From Zingiber officinale (taxonomy: Eukaryota > Streptophyta > Magnoliopsida > Zingiberales > Zingiberaceae), in assembly GCF_018446385.1 (NCBI RefSeq), contig NC_055988.1, positions 167,076,337 through 167,140,336 of the forward strand: 64,000 nt of DNA. Direction: 5' to 3'. A program made the translations under genes and the position numbers. Position 1 is the stretch's first letter. Every line of letters starts with the position of its first letter. Shown piece after piece: positions 11,325 to 21,291 of this stretch. Below the pieces are notes generated by a model. That model saw nothing but the letters and a program-made list of their open reading frames with translations. It was not told the DNA's origin and ran no database searches.

Positions 11325-11530
11325 GCTCATAGACATCAGTGGAACAACATCGGTTTTAGGCTAAAACCGAAGTCTTTGAGTATTTTACACCGGTTTTTCT
11401 AAAAACCGGTGTCTATGAGCGCAGATTTTAGCTCATAGACATCGGTTTTTTAGGCGATGTCTATGAGCGCCCTTTTTTTGGTTAATAGATACCGATTTTA
11501 ACATCTGTTTTTAAAATCCGATGTTAATAA
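11325..11530. repeat. CACTA subterminal repeats, left
   Basis: Includes a perfect 14-bp inverted repeat, GCTCATAGACATCG (11430-11443) and its complement (11454-11467), plus several ACCGGTTTTT and CGGTTTTTAG words. Same motifs at the right end. Confidence 0.75.
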
Positions 11531-11660
11531 ACCCCTTCTTAAATAATTTAATTTTTTCACCTGCTAAAATTTACAAGACTTCACAAAATTCCCTCCAAAC
11601 CTAAACCAATATCGTGCCCCTTCTCTCAACATAAACCTAAACCTAAACCTAAACCTCAGC

Positions 11661-11783
11661 CTCATCTCCCTCTTCCCCTTCCGCCGTCTCGCCCTCGGAT
11701 ATCTCGCCGTCGCCGTCCCCTTCGTCTGCAAGTCCTGGTACCGCGCCTCCCTCGACCCTAGCTGCTGGCGCCGCCTCAACTTT
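11661..11783 (+). pseudogene. Captured F-box protein exon fragment
   Basis: Frame starting at 11661 reads SLISLFPFRRLALGYLAVAV, then PFVCKSWYRASLDPSCWRRL, then NF. This matches the second half of a plant F-box (the PFVCKSW..ASLDP..WRRL pattern) of the F-box/LRR type. F-box proteins recruit substrates to SCF ubiquitin ligases. The start of the F-box is missing and its place is taken by an AAACCT repeat (about 11630-11655). There is no visible LRR part downstream. Fragment only; the identification rests on motif reading. Confidence 0.6.
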
Positions 11784-12604
11784 TGCTCCCTCGATTTCTC
11801 GCCGTCGCCGTTCATTTCCTCGTCACATCTCCCTGCCCGATTCCGCCGACCCTTCTCTTCTTTCCATTTTTCCCGAGTCGACAGAGCCACTCGTCGCGCC
11901 ATTTCGCTGCCTAGCTGAGCTTCGCAGGCGGCGCCACGGCTGACGGGGCACAACGCGAGGACGAGTGGAGGCGAGACGAAGAAGAAAGAGGCAAGTGTAT
12001 CTACCTGTGATAACTCGAAATCCATGAGGTATAGTGGGGTGGAAAACCTATAGAAAGTGAGGATTTGGTATGGATTTCGACTGGTTTTCTTCTGGTAAAG
12101 GCTTTGATTGTTCTTCCTGGAGATGTTTTGATTTACTTCTTTTGTAGACGCTTTCGATATGTTTTCCGCTTTTGTGGATGTGTTTGGTTGGTTTTTCTTT
12201 GTATTCGTTTCGGGTTGGATTCTTCTCGGTGGGATGTGTTCTTGTTGGAGGTTTCGGTTGAAGGTTACTGCTTGGTTTGCGTATGTTACCCAAAATTGTT
12301 TGACAGTGATTTCTGATGTGTTCACAGTAGGTTTTCCTAGAGATTTTGGCTGGTGTTCGATGATTTGAGGTTGAGTTGTGTTGTGTTTTCCATGATGAAC
12401 AAGTTGTAGAGAGTTGCACGTTACCTGTTTGTTAGAATGGGTCACAGAGAGGTCAGAAGTGATTCGAGCTTTCCTTGAAGTTTTGGTTCCTAATTGGAGG
12501 GTTTCGGAATGATTTAGAGTCGAATTTGTGTCTTCGTGAGAAGTTGATTTGAAATCTTTGGGTAATTTCCACTCAATGAATTTTCCCCTGCAGCATCGTT
12601 TACG

Positions 12605-12736
12605 GATTTCTTTTGATTTGGTTTCTGGTTTAGCTCACTTAGAATGTGATAGCAGATCAGGAAAATTAATGATTTCTTTTGATTTGGTTTCTGGTTTAGC
12701 TCACTTAGAATGTGATAGCAGATCAGGAAAATTAAT
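12605..12736. repeat. 66-bp perfect tandem duplication
   Basis: Two copies (12605-12670, 12671-12736) beginning GATTTCTTTTGATTTGG. They lie just before the NPH3-like exon inside the CACTA element. Confidence 0.9.
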
Positions 12737-12749
12737 GATGCATTGTCAG

Positions 12750-12831
12750 GACTGGTGGGTGGAAGACCTTTCTGTGCTAAAAATTGATCTTTATCAACGA
12801 GTTATCGCTGCAATGAGGAGAGCTGGTGGCT
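12750..12831 (+). pseudogene. Captured NPH3-domain exon fragment
   Basis: After an acceptor-like TTGTCAG the frame reads DWWVEDLSVLKIDLYQRVIA, then AMRRAGGY. A donor-like GTATAT follows. WWVEDL...IDLYQRVI.AM is the hallmark start of the NPH3 domain in BTB/POZ-NPH3 proteins, which act in phototropin and auxin signalling with CUL3. Only this single exon piece is present; no BTB domain is seen. Confidence 0.65.
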
Positions 12832-13120
12832 ACGTATATTCTTGATGTTTATTTGTTCCCATTCTATAACCTTGATCCTATGTTTATTGCACCTATATTT
12901 CAGCTGTTCTCTCTCCCTATCTGAACCTGTTCAATGAAAGTATGTGATAGGTTAATTGTTTACTGAGAGTACAACTCAAGTTGCATTTCTTGTCACCTTC
13001 TTTTCTTGATATTCACTATTGTGGAAAATGGATTTTCAATTTTGTGCAGTATGCATCTGACTTACTAAAAAAAACAATGACAATGATAATGTTTATTGTC
13101 GATACTTTTAACTCCATCAG

Positions 13121-13662
13121 GCAGTAGTTGTGAGCATTGACCCTCGGAGAGTCTTTGTCGGGAGCCCTGATGATGTTGAATTTAAGACCATTAAGGTTTC
13201 TTCCCCAGGTACTATATAATTATAATTTAGCCTTTCTTGCTTCTTTTAGCTCCACAAATTATTGCTTTTCTCATTATATGTTTCTTTCCACTTCTCTATG
13301 ATTACATTTCTTCTTCCATGATAACTTCAGGCCCCTCAAGTGAAGAGTAGGCATGGTATCAGTGCACAGTAAGCTTTTCATTATTTATGCACATTATTTT
13401 CCCTAGTCATGTATTTTGTCACTAATTTCTTCAAACTAGTCTGGATGCTTCAACCCAAACTCGTAACTATAAATTGGATTACTTTGTGTTAACCTCAGAT
13501 GAACAAACAAGGTCTTCAAATCTTTCTCTTGTCTGATTTGACCTTTTCTTGTGCAGGTCAATGGTGGACGTGAGGTTCGGCCTATTGGAGCTTTTGAACT
13601 TGCAAAAGCTGTCCAAGAACTTGGAGCTGGAGAAATACTATTAAACTGCATAGACTGTGATG
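13121..13662 (+). pseudogene. HISN4: Captured HISN4 (imidazole glycerol phosphate synthase) fragment, three exons
   Basis: Three exons in correct phase with canonical introns: 13121-13208 (AVVVSIDPRRVFVGSPDDVE...), 13331-13368 (GPSSEE, stop, AWYQCT) and 13557-13662 ([20 protein letters not shown], then [16 protein letters not shown]). This matches the cyclase (HisF) half of plant HISN4, which makes imidazole glycerol phosphate in chloroplast histidine synthesis. An in-frame TAG in the second exon replaces the expected residue before AWYQC, so the fragment is broken. The rest of the enzyme, including the glutaminase half, is absent. Confidence 0.85.
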
Positions 13663-13926
13663 GTAATTTTTCTTGGAGTTTGCAAAAGTGTTCTATTTGT
13701 CCATCCCTGAAGCCTTGTCCCTTTGAAGCCTAATGTCTAGCAATGGGTTCATCAAGGCCTCATATAATGTCATTGTGCATAAGAGAGATGCAAGTTCTTC
13801 TACAGTGTATTTCGATACCTTGCTCAGATACACTAGTTTTGAATAGCATATATAAATTTATGAAGAAATAGTGAAGCAAAATTTGTATAAGCTAAATAGC
13901 CTTACCGCGACATCTACATGTGTCAG

Positions 13927-14072
13927 GATGGGGAACTAATGAGAAGACACTGATCAACATTTTAGCGCATAGAAATGCCACCCAAAGAAAGCAGATTCAG
14001 TTGGCTTACGAGGAATTGTACAACGAGAGTCTCACCAAAAAGCTCGAATCAGAACTGAAAGGAAACTTTGAG
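13927..14072 (+). pseudogene. Captured annexin exon
   Basis: Between an acceptor (TGTCAG) and a donor (GAG|GTGGTT) a 146-nt exon reads GWGTNEKTLINILAHRNATQ and ends in LESELKGNFE. This is the first annexin repeat of plant annexins, with the GxGT-type calcium loop. The reading frame is intact, but only this exon is present. It lies about 260 bp after the HISN4 piece, joined by unrelated sequence. Confidence 0.85.
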
Positions 14073-16360
14073 GTGGTTATTTTTCTCAACCTTTATTGTC
14101 CAATGAATGTTTTTATCTGTAGGGGCAACATCATTTGCAGAAGCTAATATTAATTATTTGAAAAATTTATAAATGTGAAGAGATCGACATGAACTTAGAT
14201 ATGACTTGAACCAATACTATGAATGTAAGTACATAATTAATGGTAGATTGATAGGACTTGTGGCTTGTTATGCGTGATATGCTTATGTACACTATCACAT
14301 TGTAGCGGTGTATCTGATTATGTTTGATTCTTCAGAAAGCTGTATACCGCTGGAAACATCCACACTTCCAATCAAAACTTGACACTCTTAATTTGATAGC
14401 ATGTAAACGTTTACAAAAAGCATTAGATGTTTTGTTTCACAAGAGTGAAAACTAGTTGCTTCTACTTAATATGTACATGGTTTATGCATATGGCTTAGGT
14501 GAAAAGGAGAAAAGAACCCACACAAATTGGGACGAATTTAGCTCTGACATAGCATGTACAGTAGCTTAGGGATGACCTTAAGCAATTCACACAACATAAA
14601 ACACATGAATTAAACAACCCATATTAATTGACCTACATCCCATTAAAGAAAATTTATATGTTGACTTAAGCAATCCTTATGCAACCATTAATGAGTGTAG
14701 CATTCTCTCATTTCATAAGCTTATATGGTTGCTTTATTTGCCTAAAATAAGTTACAAACCGGATGCTATGCTTTTGTTACAAACCAGATACTAGTTGGAG
14801 ACTAAATGATTGCCTAAGAAGAAAGGAATTAGAGATTAGGAGCTGCAGTGAGTAGAGTGGCTGGATAAGCTATCTTAAATGGTAACCTTAGGATTAAAGT
14901 ATTGATTACATTTTTAACCTGCTCAACTTCCTCTAAATATCTAACACATTGATACTCGAATTTAACCTAACCTATTAAGATAAATGGGTAATCAAACTTA
15001 AAGGGTACCCATTACCATATTTAGCTATACCAATGAATTTCAAGTTCAACTAGAAGTAAGAGTGAGTGTCAATATGCCTGTGGGTACCTCAAGAATAGGG
15101 AACTCTTTGTTTTTATGATTTAACCCCTCTTCATTATTTTACTCACATCTTTTGTTTTTACCTATATTCATGTTTTTCATTAATCAGATAGAGACCCCTA
15201 ACTACATTATTTAGGCTACAAGCTCGACCTCTACCACATGGCTATAGGGAGGAAATGATCATGTTGATCGCTAATCTTATCCCTAGCCGATCATTAAACA
15301 TTAAATGTGTGGGAATTTACTAGAATCTACTCCTACATGAAGCAAATGAATAAAAACTACAAGTAAAGTTTACCTACCCTGTTATGACTTCAGAAGAATA
15401 TGCTGAATTTTCCATGTATGCTGGCCTTTAATATAGAGGGCTACAAGAGGATTATATCTTAGGTCAAGACACTCCAAATCCATCATAAACCAAAGGGAAA
15501 ATAGTTTCTACTTACTAGAGGATTTAATGGACCCAAAAGGAAGCTCTAACTTGCTGTTTTGGGTGCTGAACTAAGGAGGCAGCTACCTTCTTGCCGCATT
15601 CCTTGCTGCTGTGGTTGGTAGCAGAAATCACAGAAAATAGGGGGCTTAGTGCAGGATATTCAGGATACCAAGATGGCATCAGAGGTAGTACAATAAATAG
15701 TATATCTCTTCATCAGAGGTAGCTTTGTTCTTCTATGCTTCACTAGATTTGTTGTGTAGTCATATTTCTTTGTTCAACCATTATCATGCCTAGTAAGTTG
15801 TTGTATGATGCTGTCGGTTCTTATCAATCTGTACACTTGAATTAGAAGGAGCAAATTATCTATGTTATATTCTAAGCAGCATATACTAAGTGTCATCTAT
15901 GAAAGTTTTAGATTCTATGTTATATTCGTTATCTTGCACAGCAGCCTTTAAAAACTCAGTATTCTATTTTATTTGATACATGTACACATTTGTTTTAGTT
16001 ATTTGACATATGGTGGATTTATGTGTTTTTACAGTTTACAAATCTCAAGTACTCCAGAGTTGAAATTGATGAAGTGCGGTTCGAGTGGGCTGAATGCATG
16101 CTAGATTACATTTGAAGTGCGGTTCTACCTTGATGTGTTAAAAGAATGTTCTACCTTGATTTTGATATTTATTAGCTAGCTTTTGATGTAAAAAGAATGT
16201 TTGGGTATTTTATGGATATTGTTGTAAGAAGATTATTTATATAATTTGTGAATATTTGTGTATTTTATGGATATTATTGAATGAAGAATATTTGTACAAT
16301 TTGTGAATATTTGTGTATTTTTTTTTGTTATTGTCGGTTTTAAAATCAAATCTGTGCTGT
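14073..16360. other. CACTA interior without recognisable genes
   Basis: Intron-like AT-rich sequence on both strands. A small open stretch at 16036-16117 after a TTTTACAG acceptor reads KYSRVEIDEVRFEWAECMLD; its source was not recognised. No transposase motif was found. Confidence 0.4.
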
Positions 16361-16920
16361 TAGAAAAAATATATATTACATCGGTTTTCCACCGATGTAA
16401 AACCGGTGTTATAAAGTAATATTACATCGGTCATTTACCGCTGCCAAAACTGGTGTTATTAACATACAATATTACATCGGTTTTACACCGTGTATGAAAC
16501 GGTGTCGTTAAGTGATACTACACCGGTTAATAACCGATTCGAAAACCGGTGTCGTTAAGTGATACTACACCGGTTTTAACCCGATGTCTAAAATAGCAGA
16601 CTTTTAACATCGGCTTCATAGACATCGGTCGAAAATCAAATAGACACCGGTGGAAAATCGATGTCTATGAGCAATTTTGTTGTAGTGAATCCTTCTTGTT
16701 GGGACATTCTGTGCACAGGTAAATAACCAAAAAAAATCCAAGACTTGGTCTTGGATTAGTAGTGCGGGAAGAGAAAAATAGAAAGGAATCTAGATTCGTG
16801 TTGCACTAATTTAAATTGATTAGAGAAATATTAAGTTAACGAAACAACAGTTTTAAAGTTAATTTAAAAAAAATTCACCCCCTGTCTGATTGGTGGTTGC
16901 ACCAAATCAGAGCGGTACCT

Positions 16921-16932
16921 GCTCTGATACCA
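16921..16932 (-). other. tRNA-iMet primer-binding site
   Basis: Minus strand TGGTATCAGAGC, a perfect match to the plant copia primer site, two bases inside the 5' LTR. Confidence 0.95.
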
Positions 16933-16934
16933 CT

Positions 16935-18011
16935 TGTAGGACCGTTAGATTCGATAGAGGGGGGGTGAATATCGATTCAAAAAAGACGAGTATAAACGCA
17001 GCGGAAAAATAAAATAGACACAGTTGTTTTACTTCGTTCGGAGCCTGTGACGACTCCTACTCGAAGGCCCGTGGTCCTTGACCACTTTCGTTGGGCAATC
17101 ACTAGCAATTCGAAATAATGATTACAAAAGAACCGTACAGTGAATGCTAATGAAAACTAAAAACAAAATACCGACAAGAAGGGAAAAGAATGGAGCGTAG
17201 TGTTGGAGCTTTGTTGGCGTCGCACTGAACGTTGAGCAGCAAGACCAGCAGTAGAAGAATTCTCAGCTTGATTGATTGATCCAGAAGCTCCTGTCTGGGG
17301 CTTCTTTTATATGCTGTTCCAGGCGCCTGGATCCCTTCCGGGCGCCTGGAATGTGACGTAGCTGCACAAACCATGATGCTCCACGTGGCGACGACTCGGC
17401 TGGATAGAATTCGCCTTCCGGGCGCCCGGATCCCCTCCGGGCGCCCGGACCACCTTGTTTCAGAAAACTCCCTTTTCCTGCAAAACAAAGTTAGTCCGAG
17501 GCAAATATGTATCCTGTAAAACAGATTGTTAGCACAGTTAAAGTTCAACAGATGGATAAAAAGAGTATGACTTAGATTCCGTCTTTCCGAGACCGGAATC
17601 TAGTCACGATCTCGACTTAGACATCCGAAATGGATCTAAGCCGGATCGACGCCTAATGTTCCCTTCCCGGGAACGCGTCCTCGCAGTCACTCCCCTCACT
17701 TACCTGCCAGACGTCCGGTCAGCCCGTCGACCCGTCTGGACTTCTCGCCAAGCGTCCGGTCAGCCCGTCGACCCGCTTGGACTTCTCGCCAGCTATCCGG
17801 TCAGCCCGTCGACCTAGCTGGACTTCTCGCCAAGCGTCCGGTCAGCCCGTCGACCCGCTTGGACTTCTCGCCAGCTATCCGGTCAGCCCGTCGACCTAGC
17901 TGGACTTCTCCTGCACACTTGATCAAAGTGTCAGACAACAACAAGACTAACTTAACCTATTTGTCATTCATCAAAATCTAGGTTAAATCGTTAGTGCTAG
18001 CCGCACCAACA
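16935..18011 (-). repeat. 5' LTR (1077 bp) of the minus-strand element
   Basis: Partner of 4522-5612. It starts (minus) TGTTGGTGCGGC and ends CGGTCCTACA. Carries the GC palindromes at 17418-17429 and 17437-17448 and the five-unit hairpin array at 17707-17903. The following 18012-18016 TATAG is the TSD. Confidence 0.9.
17707..17903 (-). repeat. Five tandem 41-bp hairpin units, right LTR
   Basis: Same order of stems as in the left LTR (CCAGACG, CCAAGCG, CCAGCTA, CCAAGCG, CCAGCTA) with the same invariant loop. No unit has a mismatch between its two arms. Confidence 0.9.
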
Positions 18012-18720
18012 TATAGGATATCTCCATTTGCATGAGACCTTTTGGGAAGAGCCCAAGAGCAAAGTCATGAGGGCCTAGGTACAAAGTGAATAATATAATG
18101 TCATTGTAGAGATATGTGAACATCCTTTAGGTACAACACGACCAATATACCAAGTACATTTCTACTACCTTTGAGCATCACTTTACTGCTTTCGAGCATC
18201 ATTATAACGGCCTAAGCGGTAAGTAAATAATGCTTTCGAGCCACTAATAACAATAAATGTGTCAAATATATTTTTATTACCTCCAGACATCAATCCATTA
18301 CCTCCAAGCATTAATTTTACTGTTTACGAGCATCATTATAAATATTTAAGTTTTTATTGTTAAACATCATATTACCAATTAATATGCTCCATATAAAAGT
18401 CTAAAAAATTTCACTCTGGTTATATTTATCTCTCATTGATTCTTTTTGGTTATGGGACATTACATGCTTAAAGGTATTGGTGTCACATATTTTATAAAGC
18501 TTTTACAAAACATAACAATTTAGTCATATTCATTCTAAATTTATAAAAGCATAAATCTATTAGTATTTATAACTCAATCAGGTAAAACAGGTATCTCCTA
18601 AATTATGTAAAGACCTTAATATTTATATTGTCAGCCAAGGCATTTTTCACAAAACACTTTCCGAGCAGTAAAAATGAATAAGCACTAGGAGTGGTATACC
18701 AATAGCGGTAGTTAATCAAG
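18012..18720. other. Flanking repeat-like sequence at the insertion site
   Basis: Joined across the insertion, ...CATGAGTTTAAAAGTATATAG + GATATCTCCATTTGCATGAG... and GCCCAAGAGCAAAGTCATGAGGG resemble text common in small plant LTR/TRIM-type repeats. Identity not established. The rest is AT-rich with repeats of TTTCGAGCATCATTATAA-like words (18180-18340). Confidence 0.35.
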
Positions 18721-18799
18721 GGTATAATATACCTCTCACACTTAATCAGATTTCATTTGACTTCGCTCTTCAGTTTATCTTGAAAAAGGGATATCTGAT

Positions 18800-20510
18800 G
18801 GTAACTGATCCTGTCGGGAAGCTGAGAAGACGGATCTGCCGGTGTGACGTGTCTGGAAGGTTGACTGTATCCCCATGACCCGGTGGTGAGCTGTCATCTG
18901 CGTTGACCTAGTCGTCAGAAGTCCTCCGGTTGACCGCATCCTCGCTTGAGTGGGTTCGCATTTTTTCGGTTGTCTGATCGGCATCTTCTCGATTGCGCGC
19001 TCGACTCGGTCGCTCGTCTTTTTACCTGATCAGCATTATCTTCGGTGCCTGGAGCACACTATTACTCGTCGCTCGCCCGATACTACTTGAGTTACTTGCT
19101 CAGGCATCGCCACGGCTACTCGGTTGACGTGTAGAGATTATGTGATTCTGATTTCACGTTCGGTAGCGATTCTATATTGGGTTTGGTCTAGTCAGTCAGA
19201 CTTGCGCCTCCTTCGATTAGACTTGAAGGGGAGGCTTGTGATCCGGATATAGTTTAGGGCATGAGAGGAATTAAGGAGAGGGAAGGGGGCATTTTCATCC
19301 TTTCATGGGTTAAGGCCTTTAGGGTTTTAGTGCTTAAAGCACTGTTCACATAGGGGGGGGGGGGGTTCATGCTTTTTCCGCCGCCAGCCAAGGAGGTTTT
19401 TCTCCCTCTCGGGCCGTTTGCCGGCGCCGACGAAGCCGCCGACTCTCCCCTCCTCCTCTCTTATACCTCCTTTCCTCTTCTCCTCAGTGTCGCCACCAGG
19501 GGGAGGGGTGCTTTGTCAGGAGCCGCCTCTAGGAACAGTGGGGGAAAGGGGGATTCGCTGGTCTTGGTCCGCCGCCAGAAGACTCGATGAAGGAAGCTCC
19601 GTCGCACTTCGCTACTCACCGACGTCTATGGTCGTTCTTCTTCTTTACTTCTCCTCGACGCCATCTCCTCCCCTCCTCATGATTCTCTCCGCCTCCAACA
19701 CGTCCAGTAGAGGACACTACTTGCGCTGCCTCCGCTGTCGGCCACGCTCGTTCCTCGTCGACGCTGATGCCACGGAGGGAGATCGCTGCCATCTCCAGCG
19801 GGTGTCGCCGTCGGCAGCCACCGCTGCCGCCTCTTCCGACAGCCCTACAGTTGACTCCGGCGTCTCAACAGTTGGCTCCGACGGCTGTACATTTGTTGTC
19901 TCCACCACCTTTGGCATAAATCCGACCCACCGCGGTGTTTCCGGACATCTGTGGTGTTTTCCGGCCATCGAGCCGTGATGTTCTGCTCTTTGTATTACTA
20001 CTATGATTGTGAGATGTTTTACTAGCCAGCCTATAAGCCGTCAGTGTGTGTTGTATATCGACCTGCGAGCCGAGGACATATTTTGGCTTACATGTTACCT
20101 TGTGGATACATGCTACATCGGATTCCACGTCGTTGCTCCTAGACTCGGCTCCTCAGTTGACTCACATCCACCTACCCTGCACAGTCGAGAGGGCCAGATC
20201 CGCATCGCGACCAACTCACCGATCCATCCGAGGGCGCCCTACGTCATCATATTCACATTACATTTATTTCACTATTTCACTATTATTCGGTTGCTCATAT
20301 ATTTGTGGGATCGCCTCGAGCACCGGGTACCAGAGACCAGGGTAACCCGGTCGATGGCTGCAGACATTATTGACTGGAGGACTTCTGACGACTAGATCAA
20401 CGCGGAGGACAACTCACCACCGGGTCATGGGGATGCGGTCAACCTTCCAGACACGTCACACCGGCAGGTCCGTCTTCTCAGCTTCCCGACAGGATCAGTA
20501 ACCAAGTTTT
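18800..20510. repeat. Long inverted arms (~145 bp) around gypsy LTR debris
   Basis: Bases about 18805-18948 (CTGATCCTGTCGGGAAGCTG... onwards) are the near-perfect reverse complement of about 20368-20510. At 18740-18795 and 20548-20590 a different motif (TTAATCAGA...GACTTCGCTC...CATCTGATGG) recurs in direct orientation; it resembles a gypsy polypurine tract and LTR start. At 19225-19250 another polypurine tract (GACTTGAAGGGGAGGC) precedes TGTGATCCGGATATAG, an LTR start related to the 24968-30316 element. No intact gene; 19346-19362 is a G run. Confidence 0.6.
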
Positions 20511-20689
20511 TTCTCCAAGAATATTATCTTGGAACATATATTTAATCAGACTTCGCTCTACAGTCTGACTTGAAGGAGGGGCATCTGATGGTGGCCAAGT
20601 TTAGCCCAAGTAATATAGTAAGGTTCTCCTGGGTAATATAAATAGGTTACGCCCTATGGGCCGATTAAATATTGTTGGGCAATACAATC

Positions 20690-21180
20690 AAGGTTCCGCC
20701 AAGAAATAATACTAAGTTCCGCATAATAACATCCTCAAGGTTTTGCCATGCAATAATACTTAGTTCTGTAGAGTAACATCCTCAAAGTTCCGCTGAGCAA
20801 TAATACTTAATTCCATAGAATAACATCCTCAAGATTCCACCAAGCAATAATACTTAGTTCTACAAAATAACATCCTCAAGGTTCCGCCGAGCAATAATAC
20901 CAAGTTCCATAGAGCAACATCATGAAGGTCCACCAAGCAATATCATCAAAGCTTTGTAGAGCAATGTTATTGAGTTTGTTATAGAGCAATACGCAGAGCA
21001 ATGATAGGGAGGTTTTTATACGGCAATAATATTGAAGGTCAGTAGGGCAATTACATTAAAATCTTCAGAGTAACGTTATTAGGGTCTGTCAAACAATAAC
21101 ACTAATTTTCACAAGAACAACATTATGGAGGTCCACCAAGTAATAACATTAGAGTTTGCAAAGCAATGTTATTAAGCGAA
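20690..21180. repeat. ~47-bp degenerate tandem repeats
   Basis: Units contain CAATAATACTTAGTTC and AACATCCTCAAGGTTC. Anchors at about 20704, 20750, 20798, 20845 and 20892, then increasing decay. Likely part of an LTR. Confidence 0.75.
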
Positions 21181-21291
21181 TCTTTTGTCATGAAGCTTCT
21201 GATTATCAACAAGCGGTGATTAGTGGATGGAGAGGTGTCAGAGATGGTTTCCTTGATTCCTTTTTTATACTACATAACAACCAAATACTAA

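Larger units (their letters stand above)
11311..16687. mobile_element. Pack-CACTA transposon (En/Spm superfamily) with four captured host gene fragments
   Basis: Ends are CACTACAACAAAATCGCTCA on the left and its near-perfect complement on the right (TGAGCAATTTTGTTGTAGTG). TSD is AAT, 3 bp as expected for the superfamily. Subterminal regions (about 11325-11530 and 16360-16680) are packed with direct and inverted copies of ACCGGTTTT, ACATCGGT and CTCATAGACATCG motifs, where transposase would bind. No transposase (TNP) coding is visible, so it is non-autonomous. The interior carries exon fragments resembling F-box, NPH3-like, HISN4 and annexin genes, several with intact splice sites and flanking introns, all on the plus strand. 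That suggests DNA-level capture of genomic segments. Confidence 0.9.
9579..16707 (-). pseudogene. Copia gag (UBN2-type, zinc knuckle) split by a CACTA insertion
   Basis: Starts at ATG 16707-16705 (MSQQEGFSTVRPPLFNGDDF when the CACTA insert 11311-16687 and one TSD copy are skipped). It continues from 11310 to a stop at 9579. An in-frame TAG replaces a residue near 11213, and a frameshift occurs near 10030. Domains in order: N-terminal PYW-type gag start; UBN2 core (VGPHKNAKELWDKLIELHEG, LNKIFNIKMQEGEMANQLHA); acidic linker; CCHC knuckle CYGCNKKGHYKNEC near 10455-10495; acidic Ser/Glu region; coiled coil; Lys/Asn-rich tail with AWVPK and YYIPK motifs. Gag packages element RNA. No protease or RT follows. 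Confidence 0.85.
4522..18011 (-). mobile_element. Non-autonomous Sirevirus-like LTR retrotransposon with accessory ORF, TSD TATAG
   Basis: Complete on the minus strand. The 5' LTR is 16935-18011 and the 3' LTR is 4522-5612. The primer-binding site complementary to tRNA-iMet lies at 16921-16932, two bases inside the 5' LTR. A polypurine tract (AAAAAGGGGGAGAT on the minus strand, 5613-5626) abuts the 3' LTR. The 5-bp duplication TATAG flanks both sides (4517-4521 and 18012-18016). LTRs run TG to CA and differ by about 20 substitutions plus one 14-bp indel by eye, so the insertion is fairly young. It encodes gag (interrupted by a CACTA element) and an accessory plant transposon protein, but no pol. 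It must have been mobilised by enzymes supplied in trans. Confidence 0.9.

Noticed and set aside
11564..12445. 293-codon frame on the minus strand inside the CACTA element
   Set aside because: Antisense to the F-box-like fragment; Arg-rich tail comes from the AAACCT repeat; no domain.
19369..20395. Several overlapping 70-190 codon frames on both strands
   Set aside because: GC-rich LTR-like leader with Ser/Pro composition; no conserved domain; flanked by LTR motifs.
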